A stretch of 64,000 nt of DNA from Nocardia sp. BMG111209 (GCF_000381925.1 NZ_KB907307.1:2046001-2110000); one strand, 5' to 3'; counted from the first letter of the stretch, positions 53,572 to 62,526 are shown. The notes: generated from the letters alone by a model not told the origin. Program-made: numbers and translations.

Positions 53572-54845
53572 GCGCGTACCCCCGTCCGCTCGGCGCGGTA
53601 GGCGTCGACCCAGTCCGCGACCGTCTTGTGGAAGTGGCGCACCAGAATTTCCTGATCGCCCACCGGATATTCGGTGATGCCCGCGGTGGCGTACGCGGAC
53701 TCCAGTGCGGTCTGGGTGCCGGTGAGCATGCCCGCGTCCTGCAACGCGAATTCCTTGAACACCACCGAGGAGACCTCGTGCTCCACGCGCTCGCGCACGG
53801 TACGGGCCGGCTGATAGCACAGCATGCCCTCGAAATGATGCGTGTTGTGCGACGTCGGCCAGTACCGGTACAGCAGATACCAGCCGCGGTAGATGAGGAT
53901 TTCGATATTGGGGAAGATCTGGAAGTTGTCGATACCCCACGGCTCGACCTTGCCGGGGTTGAGTCCGGGCGGCATCGCCACGTCGAGTTCCGGCGACTGC
54001 CACGGACCGACGAGCCCGCTGCGGGTGACCCGCTCGATCGGATACATGTATTCCGGCGCCAGGGTCCAGCGCCGCGGGCCGGCCGTCGACGTCACCCGGT
54101 GCGGGCCGTCGAGCTGGAAATGCGCACAGGTGAAACCGTTCTCGGGGCGGCGCACCGCGGCCGGGACCTGCTGGGTGTGCAGGGCCGGCACGTGGTAGTA
54201 CTCCTGGAACGCGTCGGCGAACAGTTTCCAGTTGCTGCGATTGTCGGCCGAGAATTCGTACCACTCGGTCATCCGGTCGAAGGGATACCCCTCGAGGGCG
54301 GTGATCATCGGGCCGAGGAATTCCCGCAGCGTCTGCCGCGGCTCGCGATCGAGGTTGACGAAGACGAAGCCCGCCCACACCTCGCAGTGCACCGGCGCCA
54401 GGCCGGTGGAATCCTTGTCCAGGTCGAAGAATTCGCCCTCCTGCTGCACGAAATTCAGTGCGCCGTCGAGGCCGTAGCGCCAGCCGTGGTACTTGCAGGT
54501 GAACTGGCGGCAGGTGCCCGAGACCTCCTCGTTGGGAAAGTCGTTCCACACCAGCTTGTTTCCGCGATGACGGCAGATGTTGTGGAAGGCGCGCACGGTC
54601 CCGTCGCCGTCGCGCACCACGATCACCGAGGTGCGGGCGATCCGGATCTCCTTCGTGAAATAGCTTCCGGTGCGCGGCAATTGCTCGATACGGCCGACAT
54701 TGAGCCAGGCGCGCCGGAAGATCGCCTCCCGTTCGAGTTCGTAGAACTCCGGCGACACCGAATCCTCGAACGAGATCGGGCCGGTGCCGAGATCCGGATA
54801 GTGTTGTGTCCAGCTGCCTTCGGCGGGTTTGGGCCATCCGCTCAC
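53568..54845 (-). CDS. Rieske-type oxygenase alpha subunit 2
   Basis: A 425-residue paralogue of Rieske 1. Ligands are at the same positions (Cys91, His93, Cys117, His120; His218 and His223 in DAFQEYYHVPALH). The first 190 residues are nearly the same as in Rieske 1, and a 180-bp block (54408-54587) is identical at the DNA level. The catalytic part after residue 190 differs strongly. The ATG at 54845 overlaps the AhpD-like gene (ATGA). Confidence 0.92.
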   Translation of the reverse strand: MSGWPKPAEGSWTQHYPDLGTGPISFEDSVSPEFYELEREAIFRRAWLNVGRIEQLPRTGSYFTKEIRIARTSVIVVRDGDGTVRAFHNICRHRGNKLVWNDFPNEEVSGTCRQFTCKYHGWRYGLDGALNFVQQEGEFFDLDKDSTGLAPVHCEVWAGFVFVNLDREPRQTLREFLGPMITALEGYPFDRMTEWYEFSADNRSNWKLFADAFQEYYHVPALHTQQVPAAVRRPENGFTCAHFQLDGPHRVTSTAGPRRWTLAPEYMYPIERVTRSGLVGPWQSPELDVAMPPGLNPGKVEPWGIDNFQIFPNIEILIYRGWYLLYRYWPTSHNTHHFEGMLCYQPARTVRERVEHEVSSVVFKEFALQDAGMLTGTQTALESAYATAGITEYPVGDQEILVRHFHKTVADWVDAYRAERTGVRA

Positions 54846-55471
54846 GGTCGAACCTCCGTTTCCGGTGGGGCGGGTCGGTCACCCGGACCGGCGTCCGGGT
54901 CGGGTTGCAGGGCGACGCTGTTGAAGACCAGCGCCAGGCACAGGTAGGAACCGGCGACGAACAGCAGTTCCAGCAATTGGCGGGCGTCGAACTGCCCTGA
55001 CAGCGCGGCCCAGGTGCGGTCGCCCAGGCGGTGGTCGTCGAGGAGTTCGTCGGTGGCGGTGAGCAGCAACGCCTCGACCGGCGACAGCGCCGGACCGCCG
55101 GACGGCGCGCCGATCGCGTCGATCTGCGCGGCGGCGAGCCCGAGCTGCGTCCCGATGCGCACGTGCTGATGCCACTCGTAACCGGAGCCGGTGCGGGCGG
55201 CGACACGCAGGATCACCAGTTCCCGCAGCAGCGGATCCAGCGCGGGTTCCTGCAGCAGGACACCGTTGTAGGACAGCCAGGCCGCCGCGAGTTCCGGATG
55301 ATGACCGAGTACGCCGAGTACGTTCGGCATCCGCGGCGCGTCCGGTTCGCCGGACAGGTAACGATCGGCGAGTCCGACCCGGCCGCGCAGCAATGCCCGC
55401 GCGTTCTCGTCCCACTGTTCGGGGGCCAGCGGCGCGAGCCGGGGCACCGAGGTGGTGAGGTCGCGGGTCAT
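54842..55471 (-). CDS. Carboxymuconolactone decarboxylase/AhpD-like protein
   Basis: A 209-residue protein with the AhpD-like core LRELVILRVAARTGSGYEWHQHVRIGTQLGL at about 83-113 (one continuous motif, EWHQH at its centre). There is no CxxC. Related proteins act as gamma-lactone decarboxylases or isomerases, and many are unassigned. It sits between the SDR and Rieske 2 genes, overlapping both by ATGA, so it belongs to the same pathway. Confidence 0.85.
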   Translation of the reverse strand: MTRDLTTSVPRLAPLAPEQWDENARALLRGRVGLADRYLSGEPDAPRMPNVLGVLGHHPELAAAWLSYNGVLLQEPALDPLLRELVILRVAARTGSGYEWHQHVRIGTQLGLAAAQIDAIGAPSGGPALSPVEALLLTATDELLDDHRLGDRTWAALSGQFDARQLLELLFVAGSYLCLALVFNSVALQPDPDAGPGDRPAPPETEVRP

Positions 55472-56262
55472 ATGACCGAGCCACCGTTGACGCCGAGCAC
55501 CTGACCGGTGATGTATCCGGCCTGTTCCGAGCACAGGAACACCACCGCCGCGGCGATGTCCGCGCCGGTGCCCAGATGTCCCACCGGGATCGCCTTGGCC
55601 ATCACCTCGTTGTCCGGCAGGTTGCCGGCGGCCTGCGAATTGCGCGACATCGGGGTGTCGATCCCCGACGGCGGAATCGTGTTCACCGTGATACCGCGCG
55701 AAGCGTATTCGCGCGCAAGACCTTTCGTCATCGCCACCACGGCGCCCTTGGACGCGGTGTAGTGGATCATGCCCGGCGAGCCACGCTGCGCGCTCGACGA
55801 CGAGATCGTCACGACCCGGCCCCAGCCGGCGGCGAGCATATCCGGGATCGACGCCTGCACACAGTGGAAGGTGCCGTTCAGATTCACGTCGATCACGCGG
55901 CGCCAGTCCTCGGCGGTGATCTCGGTGAACGGCGCGAAACCCACCAGACCCGCACTGGTGACCATGATCCGGACCGGGCCGAACTCGGCATGCACCTTCC
56001 GCAACGCCTCGTCCACCACCGCCCGGTCGGTCACGTCGACCTCGGCCGCGATGGCGGCTCCGCCCGCGGTCCGGATGTCCTCGGCCACCCGTTCGGCGGC
56101 GGCGCCGTCGATGTCCCAGACCGCCACACTGTCGCCGATCTCGGCCAGCGCGTGGCAGATCGACAGTCCCATGCCGGACGCGCCACCGGTGACCACCGCC
56201 ACCCGGCCGGCACGGGCCGACGGCACGCCGGGGGTACCGGCGCTCGGAGTCGGACTGTTCAT
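55468..56262 (-). CDS. Short-chain dehydrogenase/reductase
   Basis: A 264-residue classical SDR. TGGASGMG binds the cofactor (residues 25-32), Tyr168 and Lys172 (YTASK) with the serine run near 155 form the site, and NTIPPSGIDTPMSRN follows. It would oxidise a cis-diol or alcohol produced by a Rieske oxygenase, or reduce a ketone. It lies 15 bp after the reductase gene and overlaps the AhpD-like gene. Confidence 0.92.
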   Translation of the reverse strand: MNSPTPSAGTPGVPSARAGRVAVVTGGASGMGLSICHALAEIGDSVAVWDIDGAAAERVAEDIRTAGGAAIAAEVDVTDRAVVDEALRKVHAEFGPVRIMVTSAGLVGFAPFTEITAEDWRRVIDVNLNGTFHCVQASIPDMLAAGWGRVVTISSSSAQRGSPGMIHYTASKGAVVAMTKGLAREYASRGITVNTIPPSGIDTPMSRNSQAAGNLPDNEVMAKAIPVGHLGTGADIAAAVVFLCSEQAGYITGQVLGVNGGSVI

Positions 56263-56277
56263 GGTGATCTTCTCCCT

Positions 56278-57327
56278 CTACTCGTAGACCACGTGCACGA
56301 CCGGGCTGGTCGGGAACGCCTGGCAGGTCAGCACCCAGCCGTCGGCCACCTCGTCCTCGCCGAGCGCGTCGTTGTGGCGCATCCGCGCACTGCCGCGAAC
56401 GATCCGGGCGATACAGGTCGCGCAGCTGCCCGCCTCGCAGGAGGACGGGGGCGCCACGCCCAGTGCGCGGGCCGTCTGCAGGATCGTCGAGCCCGCGCGA
56501 TGCGCACCGCTGACGCGGCGGCGGCCGTATCGCACGGTCACCTCGGCCGCGGTGACCGCTTGCGGGGCAACGGGTTCCGGTTCGGCCGCCGAGGCGAACC
56601 GCTCCACGTGCACGCGCGCCGGATCGGCGCCGCGCTCGGCGAGCACCCCCTCGACGAGGTCCATGAAGGGTTCCGGGCCGCATACGAAATACTCTGCGTC
56701 CGTTGTCGATTCGAGTACGCCACGGATCCCGTCGGCGCCGACGAGGCCGGATTCGGTGTCGTGGTGCCAGGTGATCGTGAGCCGCCCGCCGCTGCCCTCG
56801 GCCAGTGCGGCCAGTTCCCGCGCGAAGATGACCGAATCCCGGTCGCGGTTGGCGTACAGCAACCGCACCCGGCGAGATGTGGTGGCCAGCACCGTTTTCA
56901 GTACGGAGAACACCGGGGTGATCCCGCTGCCGCCGGCGAAGGCGACGAGATCGCCACTGCCGTCACGCAAGACGAAAACCCCCGCCGGCACCGTCACCTC
57001 GACCTCGGCGCCGGCGCCGAGCGTGTCGATCATCGCATTGGACACCACCCCGCCGCGCACGCGTTTCACGGTGACCTGCAACCGATCTCCCACCGCCGGC
57101 GCCGAGGACATCGAATATGAGCGGTAGTGGTCGACCCCGCCGACCGTCACCCGGAAGGTGAGGAACTGACCCGCCCGGTAGTCGAAGCGCGACCGCACCG
57201 CCTCGGGAATGTCCAGTACGAACGACCGCGCGTCCGCCGTCTCGGTGATCACCTCCGCGATCCGCGCGCGGTGCCAGCCGCGGACCGGCCCGGCGACGGC
57301 GGCCGGCACGACCTCAGCCGACGGCAT
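56278..57327 (-). CDS. Oxygenase reductase, FNR plus [2Fe-2S] ferredoxin (KshB-like)
   Basis: A 349-residue electron-transfer protein. FAD is held by RSYS at 69-72, NAD(P)H by GGSGITP at 132-138, and the C-terminal plant-type ferredoxin has Cys297, Cys302, Cys305 and Cys335. The order FNR then ferredoxin is that of KshB and PaaE-type reductases that serve Rieske oxygenases lacking a separate ferredoxin. It is the first gene of the operon, and no other reductase is present, so it probably serves both Rieske enzymes. Confidence 0.93.
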   Translation of the reverse strand: MPSAEVVPAAVAGPVRGWHRARIAEVITETADARSFVLDIPEAVRSRFDYRAGQFLTFRVTVGGVDHYRSYSMSSAPAVGDRLQVTVKRVRGGVVSNAMIDTLGAGAEVEVTVPAGVFVLRDGSGDLVAFAGGSGITPVFSVLKTVLATTSRRVRLLYANRDRDSVIFARELAALAEGSGGRLTITWHHDTESGLVGADGIRGVLESTTDAEYFVCGPEPFMDLVEGVLAERGADPARVHVERFASAAEPEPVAPQAVTAAEVTVRYGRRRVSGAHRAGSTILQTARALGVAPPSSCEAGSCATCIARIVRGSARMRHNDALGEDEVADGWVLTCQAFPTSPVVHVVYE

Positions 57328-57710
57328 ATCCCACCGTCCCACGCGACCGGACGGGCGACGCCTGTCGCGAGCTGGTTGGCGGAAGTCCCATGAGCACACC
57401 ACATTCCTGGTCCGGCGCGCAGCGGGCACAGGGCCGGGCGCACCACATCGGAACCGTTCGGAGAGCACTGATCGCAGTATTAACCGGGTGATTAATTAAT
57501 CGAGTGCTTAAGGTTATACGGGAGGCCCTTCGCGACTGTCAAGGGTTCACATCCGCGCAGGTCACGAGAGGTGTTGCGGGACAAGGAGGCTGATCGTGCC
57601 CGCGTGCGGCCCGTTCGGCACGCCACGTGGTCAGCGCGGCCGGACCGGGAAATGAGACAATGCGCGTCTGCGGCGAAGGCTCTCGCCACGCACACCTCAG
57701 GAGGCACGAT
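57328..57710. other. 383-bp divergent promoter region of the oxygenase operon
   Basis: No gene. At 57477-57519 is an AT-rich patch unlike the surroundings, with the perfect palindrome GATTAATTAATC (57490-57501) and outer arms GTATTAACC and GGTTATAC that pair with one bulged base. This is the probable promoter and operator of the operon, TetR-controlled. Confidence 0.55.
57477..57519. promoter_or_regulatory. Putative operator/promoter of the oxygenase operon
   Basis: GATTAATTAATC at 57490-57501 lies inside a larger inverted repeat formed by GTATTAACC (57477-57485) and GGTTATAC (57512-57519). It is 150-190 bp before the reductase start and 190-235 bp before the TetR start. The link to the TetR protein is inference from position. 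Confidence 0.5.
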
Positions 57711-58316
57711 ATGAGCCCGAGCCGCGGAGACGCCGCCGAGAATCCCACCACGCGCACCGCGCTGCTCGACGCGGCCGAGAAGATCATGATGGACGAGGGC
57801 TACGCCGCGGTCAGTTCCCGCCGGCTCGGAACTGCGGTCGGGGTCAATCCGGCGCTGGTCTACTACTACTTCGAGAACATGGACAATCTGTTCATCGAAT
57901 TGTTCCGGCGCGGGGCCGATCGCAGTTATCAGACCCAGATCGACGCACTCGCCGCACCACAACCGCTGTGGTCGTTGTGGGAGGCCATCCACGATCGCTC
58001 GCACACCGCGCTGACCATGGAGTTCGTCGCGCTGGCGAATCATCGGAAGGCCATCCGGGCCGAAATATCGGATTCCTCCCGGAAATTCCGCAAACTGCAA
58101 TTGGACGCGGTCGCGAAAATACTCGACGGCTACGGGGTGCGGGACGAGACGCGCACCCCGGAAACCATCGTGCTCACCATGTCCAGCATTTCGCGTTTCC
58201 TGCGGATCGAGGAAGCCTTCGATGTCGACGCCGGACATCGGCAGGTCATCAATCTGGTCGAGATCTTTCTCCGCGAACTCGAGGGCGAACGGCAAGCGCC
58301 GGACCCGCCGCGGTGA
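57711..58316 (+). CDS. TetR regulator of the oxygenase operon
   Basis: A 201-residue TetR protein. The helix-turn-helix is SSRRLGTAVGVNPALVYYYFENMDNLF at about 39-65. AGGAGG lies five bases before the ATG at 57711, which fixes the start. It is divergent from the ten-gene operon and is its most likely regulator. It ends 19 bp from the convergent DUF2993 gene. Confidence 0.87.
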   Translation: MSPSRGDAAENPTTRTALLDAAEKIMMDEGYAAVSSRRLGTAVGVNPALVYYYFENMDNLFIELFRRGADRSYQTQIDALAAPQPLWSLWEAIHDRSHTALTMEFVALANHRKAIRAEISDSSRKFRKLQLDAVAKILDGYGVRDETRTPETIVLTMSSISRFLRIEEAFDVDAGHRQVINLVEIFLRELEGERQAPDPPR

Positions 58317-58335
58317 ATTCCGTTGCGGCCGGCCG

Positions 58336-59046
58336 CTACTCGCCGCCGGTCTGCGGTACGTCGGAGAAGCGCACGGTATGCGCGACCGCGGTGACCCGCA
58401 GGCCGTCGGGACCGGGCTGGATCTCGGTCAGCTGCGCTCCCAGCGGCAACTGCCGCAGCGGCACGACGAAGGTGAGCATGCTCTGCACCACCGACAGGGA
58501 CAGCGCGGGCCCACCGGCCGCCGGTTGCACCGAGACGGGTGTGATCCGGATGCCGTCGGTCACCGGCGCGACGGTGACGATCACCGTCGCCGGTACCCGA
58601 GCGCCCTCGACGGAGAAGGTCCCGGTGACCCGCAGCCCGTCCGGGGCGTAGGACAGCGACTCGACCTCCTTCGACGCGAAGCCGCGCACGGTGTCGTAGG
58701 GCACCAGCGCCTTCGCCGCCGCCTGCGCGGCCACGAAATTCGACGTGCGGTCGTGCAGGACGTCGTCCAGCGGCGCCGAGACGTCGGTCAGCGTGATGTC
58801 GAGGTCGTGGACGGTGATGTTCTCCCCGCTCCAGTCGCCGACCCGGATCCCGATGTCGTGATAGGTGCCGTCGACGGCCTGGGTGAGGAACGGGAAGCCG
58901 TTGATGGCAACCTTCGGCTGCTGCTCGAGCTGGTACTCACCGGCGATCTTGCGGCCGATCTCGTTCTGCGCCACCACGACCGCGACCCGGTCGCCGACGA
59001 CCAGCCCGATCGCCAGTACGACGATCAGTATCAGCAATGCGCGCAT
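58336..59046 (-). CDS. DUF2993 (LmeA-type) lipid-binding protein
   Basis: A 236-residue protein with an N-terminal membrane anchor or signal (ALLILIVVLAIGLVVGDRVAVV) and the DUF2993 body: INGFPFLTQAVDGTYHDIGI and ITLTDVSAPLDD. In mycobacteria LmeA, of this family, is a periplasmic phospholipid-binding protein needed for full lipomannan elongation. This protein probably binds a lipid outside the membrane. It supports a mycolic-acid actinobacterium as host. Confidence 0.85.
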   Translation of the reverse strand: MRALLILIVVLAIGLVVGDRVAVVVAQNEIGRKIAGEYQLEQQPKVAINGFPFLTQAVDGTYHDIGIRVGDWSGENITVHDLDITLTDVSAPLDDVLHDRTSNFVAAQAAAKALVPYDTVRGFASKEVESLSYAPDGLRVTGTFSVEGARVPATVIVTVAPVTDGIRITPVSVQPAAGGPALSLSVVQSMLTFVVPLRQLPLGAQLTEIQPGPDGLRVTAVAHTVRFSDVPQTGGE

Positions 59047-59173
59047 ACACTCACCCGTTCGGCCATCCCACCATCATGCTGTGGATCGCGGCGGCCCGGT
59101 GACGCCGGGCCCGTCCGGCATTCGTCGGATGCCCGCCGTGCGGCCCGGTAATCCCCGGCGGCCGGGCGCGTGA

Positions 59174-60151
59174 CTATTCGAGCAGCACGGTGAAGTGGCG
59201 GACGAATCCCGATACGCCGGGCAGCGGCTGGGGAGTGGTCCATTCACCGAGCAGATCGGTGGTCACGGTGTCGCTGTACACGTACCGGCCCTGGACCGGA
59301 TCGTCGAGATCGTAGGCGTCCAGGTAGATCCGCCAGCGGCCGTCGGGCAGCGGGATCACGCACTGGCCCTCGCGCGGAGCGCCGTCGCCGTCCCCACCCC
59401 AGTGCGCCCAGTTGCCGACACGCACGAAAACGTAAGGGCCACCGAGCTTGTCGGCGACCGCCACCTCGATGTTCTTGGTCGTCTCGTTCTTCACGAACGC
59501 GTGATAACGGCCCTTGACCAGTCGCATCGTGGTGTCGATGTAACCGGCGGTGCCCGGCGCCGGGGTGATGCCGATCAGCGGGGTCGGGATGCTCCACTGC
59601 GGCTGGTTCAGCGCGGTGTCGAGCGCGGACATCAGGTGCGGCCGGAAGCCGGTGCCGTCGTTGATGCTCACGATGACGTGCACGCGGTTGTCGCGGTCGA
59701 CGAACCATTCCGGCGCCCAGGTGTTGGTGACGCCGGGCAGCGGCATCCGATACTCGTACAGGAACGTCCAGTCGAGCCGGTCCGCGCTGCGGGCGAAGCC
59801 GATCGTGTCACCGTCCCACGCGGTCGTGTAGGTGAGGTAGTAGGCGCCGTCGGTGTGCCGGAACGCGCTGGGGTCGCGGCACAGGCCCCGTTTGTCGGTC
59901 GGCGCGGTCGCCGGGGTCGCGGCCGGATCGGCGTCCGGCGGGCGGTAGGCGGACCGGCGGACCAGCGAGAAATGGGTGGCATCGCTGGATTCGTAGACCC
60001 ACATATCGGTCTGGCTGTCGTTCGTGAAGGCGGTCATGGTGTACCGCACCGGCGTCACCGTGCCCCCGACATGCTTCATAACCATCGCGCTCAATGGTAG
60101 CCCGGTGGCCAGCGCGAGGATCGACCTGCGAGACAGCCGACTCGATGTCAT
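59174..60151 (-). CDS. Tat-exported GH43-like (five-bladed propeller) protein
   Basis: A 325-residue protein with a twin-arginine signal (SRRSILALATGLPLSA). The body resembles glycoside hydrolase family 43 arabinanase-type propellers: CRDPSAFRHTDGAYYLTYT, TWAPEWFVDRDNRVHVIVS and AHWGGDGDGAPREGQCVI. The fold suggests action on arabinose- or xylose-containing glycans, possibly the cell wall arabinan, but the exact acidic residues cannot be set from sequence alone. It stands alone. Confidence 0.78.
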   Translation of the reverse strand: MTSSRLSRRSILALATGLPLSAMVMKHVGGTVTPVRYTMTAFTNDSQTDMWVYESSDATHFSLVRRSAYRPPDADPAATPATAPTDKRGLCRDPSAFRHTDGAYYLTYTTAWDGDTIGFARSADRLDWTFLYEYRMPLPGVTNTWAPEWFVDRDNRVHVIVSINDGTGFRPHLMSALDTALNQPQWSIPTPLIGITPAPGTAGYIDTTMRLVKGRYHAFVKNETTKNIEVAVADKLGGPYVFVRVGNWAHWGGDGDGAPREGQCVIPLPDGRWRIYLDAYDLDDPVQGRYVYSDTVTTDLLGEWTTPQPLPGVSGFVRHFTVLLE

Positions 60152-60371
60152 ATGCAGAGTATTCAACGAGCGAATGCCGGAGGATTGCTGACGCACCGGA
60201 ATCGGTTCTCGACCGTGATGTGGGGTCCGGCCGCCACCTCCCCCGAGGGCCGGCCGTACCCGCCAGGGTGGGGCCGGCATGACCCTGGGGTGCCTGGTCG
60301 CGTCGCTGCCGGCGGCACAGACTTGTGCTGTCGGACAACGAGTCCGGAAACTCGGTCGGAGGAGAGACACC

Positions 60372-60869
60372 ATGTTCGCGAATCGTGCGCGGGGCGCGCT
60401 GCTGGCGGTGGCGGCGGTCGCCGGCGCCCTGATCACCACCACGGCCGTCCAGGCGGACAACACCGTCGTCTGGGCCGATCCGATCGGCACCCTGCCGGCG
60501 GCCTCCGGGACCTACGACCACCGCTGGCAGGGCCACGACCGGACCATGTCGCTGTACTACGACGGCCTGGGCACCATGACCATGTACGACGGCGCCGTCG
60601 ACAGCGAGCAGTGGAACGTGAAGTGGCTCCGCAACGACGACACGAGCGTCACGATCACCCTGCAGGACCGGACCGCGATCACCGGCAACGGCATGGGCGG
60701 CGCCCTCAGCACCGGCACGGCCTGGAAGGCGGGCCTGGTGGTCGCTCCCGACAACCAGACCACCGTCCTGCACTTCACCCGCGGCACCCAGGCGATGTCC
60801 GACCCGAACGTCGGCTACTTCTGGTGCGCCCCCGACACCTACGGCAACAGCGGCCTCTGCGGCGCCTGA
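60372..60869 (+). CDS. Small secreted protein, unknown function
   Basis: A 165-residue protein with a signal peptide of about 28 residues ending near VQA-DN. The mature chain is rich in short strands (TMSLYYDGLGTMTMYDG, WLRNDDTSVTITLQDR) and ends with a two-cysteine tail (FWCAPDTYGNSGLCGA). I know no family. GGAGGAGAG lies four bases or more before the ATG. It is divergent from the GH43-like gene. Confidence 0.7.
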   Translation: MFANRARGALLAVAAVAGALITTTAVQADNTVVWADPIGTLPAASGTYDHRWQGHDRTMSLYYDGLGTMTMYDGAVDSEQWNVKWLRNDDTSVTITLQDRTAITGNGMGGALSTGTAWKAGLVVAPDNQTTVLHFTRGTQAMSDPNVGYFWCAPDTYGNSGLCGA

Positions 60870-60900
60870 CCGGCGTCCACCGGTCCGGCGGCCCGTCCCG

Positions 60901-61542
60901 TCACGGTGCGAACCGCCTCGTGTCGGGGAGCTCGCCGGAACGCGGGCCCGGTCCCGTCCGCCGGCGCTGCCGCCGGGCCCGCAACCATCGCCGCGCTCGA
61001 ACCGCGGTCCAGCCCAGCCCGAACAGCAGGATCAGGATCGCGACGAAGGCCACGACCGGCACCACCAGCGCGAGGATCGTGAGCACCAGCGCGGTACCGT
61101 CCTCGGCGGTCGACACGACCGGATTCCCCACGCCCGCAGTCGTTCCCGTGACGAACGGCCGGGCCACCGTCCGCCCGGCGTGCACACTGCCCGCGACGAG
61201 GGCCCCGAGCACCGCCGTGACCACGGGCGGCAGATGCGCGGACAGGCTGGTGTCGGCGGTGAACAGGATCGCCCCGGACGTCGGCGCGATCACCGTCCCG
61301 ATCGCGTGCAGCACCGAATCCAGCACCGGCACCTTGTCTCCGACCAGATCGACGACGAGCAGCACCCCGATGCCGAGCAGTACGGGCGTCGAGGACAGCC
61401 ACCCGTACGAACCGCCCAGATCGATCCAGCCGAGCCGATCGGCGACCCCGACCACCAGCAATGGCAACCAGGCATTGAGCCCCGCGGCGCCCGACAACCC
61501 GAAGGCGCCGAGCACCGCCGCGACGGCCGCTGAGATATCCAT
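60901..61542 (-). CDS. DUF4126 membrane protein
   Basis: A 213-residue membrane protein with about five helices (GAFGLSGAAGLNAWLPLLVVGVADR at the start, later VVPVVAFVAILILLFGLGW). GLNAWLPLLVVG with a KVPVLDSVLHAIGTVIAP block is the DUF4126 pattern. The tail is strongly basic (RARRWLRARRQRRR). Function unknown. Confidence 0.83.
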   Translation of the reverse strand: MDISAAVAAVLGAFGLSGAAGLNAWLPLLVVGVADRLGWIDLGGSYGWLSSTPVLLGIGVLLVVDLVGDKVPVLDSVLHAIGTVIAPTSGAILFTADTSLSAHLPPVVTAVLGALVAGSVHAGRTVARPFVTGTTAGVGNPVVSTAEDGTALVLTILALVVPVVAFVAILILLFGLGWTAVRARRWLRARRQRRRTGPGPRSGELPDTRRFAP

Positions 61543-61593
61543 ACGACCAGTGTGCCGCCGGAGTCCGACATTCGCGGCCCGGCGGCCGCGGAA

Positions 61594-62418
61594 TCAGCGG
61601 GCCGGGGCCAGGGCGCGCAGGGTGGCGACCACGCCGCCGTCGACGAGCAGGTCGGTGCCGGTGACGAATCCGGCCTGCGGGTCGAGCAGGAAGGCGGCGG
61701 CCGCGGCGATGTCGTCGGGGGTGCCGAGCCGCTTGGCCGGCGACATGTCCAGCAGCGCACGCATATTCGCGCCGGACTCACCGGCGAGTTCCTGCTGGCC
61801 CATGGATGTGGAGATCACACCCGGGCTGATCGAGTTGATCCGGGCGCCGCGGGCGCCCCACGCACCGGCGGCCGCCTGGACGCGCAGCAGATTCGCCTGC
61901 TTCGCCAGCGAGTAGGCCAGGCCGGGATCGTCGACCGCGGTCACCGCGGGCAGCGACAGCAGTTCCGCGGCCGGGGCCGTGGCCAGCTGCTTCGCCTGTT
62001 CGGCCGACAGCAGGCCCGGCGCCATGTGACCGGCCATACTCGCGATGACCACACCCGCGCCGCCGGCCGCCACCACGCCGGCGAATTCGTCGAGCACGAT
62101 GGCGACGCCGAGCAGGTCCACGTGCAGGATGCGGTCGACGGGCGCCTGGGTCGGGGACAGCCCGGCGGTGTGCGCGATGTGCGTGAGCCGGCCCAGCGCG
62201 GCGGACGCCTCGGCCAGTGCCCGCACCGACGCCGCGTCGGAGACATCGACCACGTGAGTCGTCACATCGTGGCCCTCACCACGCAGCAGCGTCCCGGCCG
62301 CGTCCAGCGTGGCGGCGCTGAAATCCGCCAGCACCAGCCTGCGGCCGCTGCCGATCCGGCGCGCGATCGCCTGGCCCATACCGCCGACACCGATGACGAC
62401 GGCAACGTCCTTGTCCAT
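61594..62418 (-). CDS. Short-chain dehydrogenase/reductase
   Basis: A 274-residue SDR with the cofactor motif GVGGMGQAIA (residues 10-19) and the active Tyr169 and Lys173 (YSLAK). An insert between about 130 and 165 lengthens it compared with classical SDRs; such forms are known in actinobacteria. It is divergent from a TetR gene, 108 bp away, and probably controlled by it. Confidence 0.9.
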   Translation of the reverse strand: MDKDVAVVIGVGGMGQAIARRIGSGRRLVLADFSAATLDAAGTLLRGEGHDVTTHVVDVSDAASVRALAEASAALGRLTHIAHTAGLSPTQAPVDRILHVDLLGVAIVLDEFAGVVAAGGAGVVIASMAGHMAPGLLSAEQAKQLATAPAAELLSLPAVTAVDDPGLAYSLAKQANLLRVQAAAGAWGARGARINSISPGVISTSMGQQELAGESGANMRALLDMSPAKRLGTPDDIAAAAAFLLDPQAGFVTGTDLLVDGGVVATLRALAPAR

Positions 62419-62471
62419 CGGGACTCCTGTCCTGCTCGTGATACCCGACTCAATTTTCGAGAATTTCTGTA

Positions 62472-62483
62472 TCGTAATTGCGA
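62472..62483. promoter_or_regulatory. Possible TetR operator
   Basis: TCGTAATTGCGA is a near-palindrome (one mismatched pair) in the AT-rich divergent gap between the SDR and TetR genes. It is short, so this is a weak call. Confidence 0.4.
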
Positions 62484-62526
62484 CGCTACACCGGCGGGCG
62501 GGTATCGGTCATTAGGCTTGCGATCC

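Noticed and set aside
53233..55206. A long frame that would fuse the small protein 2 to upstream sequence
   Set aside because: The real start is the ATG at 53571, overlapping the Rieske 2 stop; upstream residues are Rieske 2 in the wrong frame.
54842..55471. Reading the AhpD-like protein as PcaC
   Set aside because: It is longer, its motif differs from PcaC and a full pcaC is present at 19901-20341.
57477..57495. A KstR-like box (AAC-N2-GTT) before the oxygenase operon
   Set aside because: AACCGGGT comes near the core but lacks the second half of the KstR consensus, so I do not claim control by KstR.
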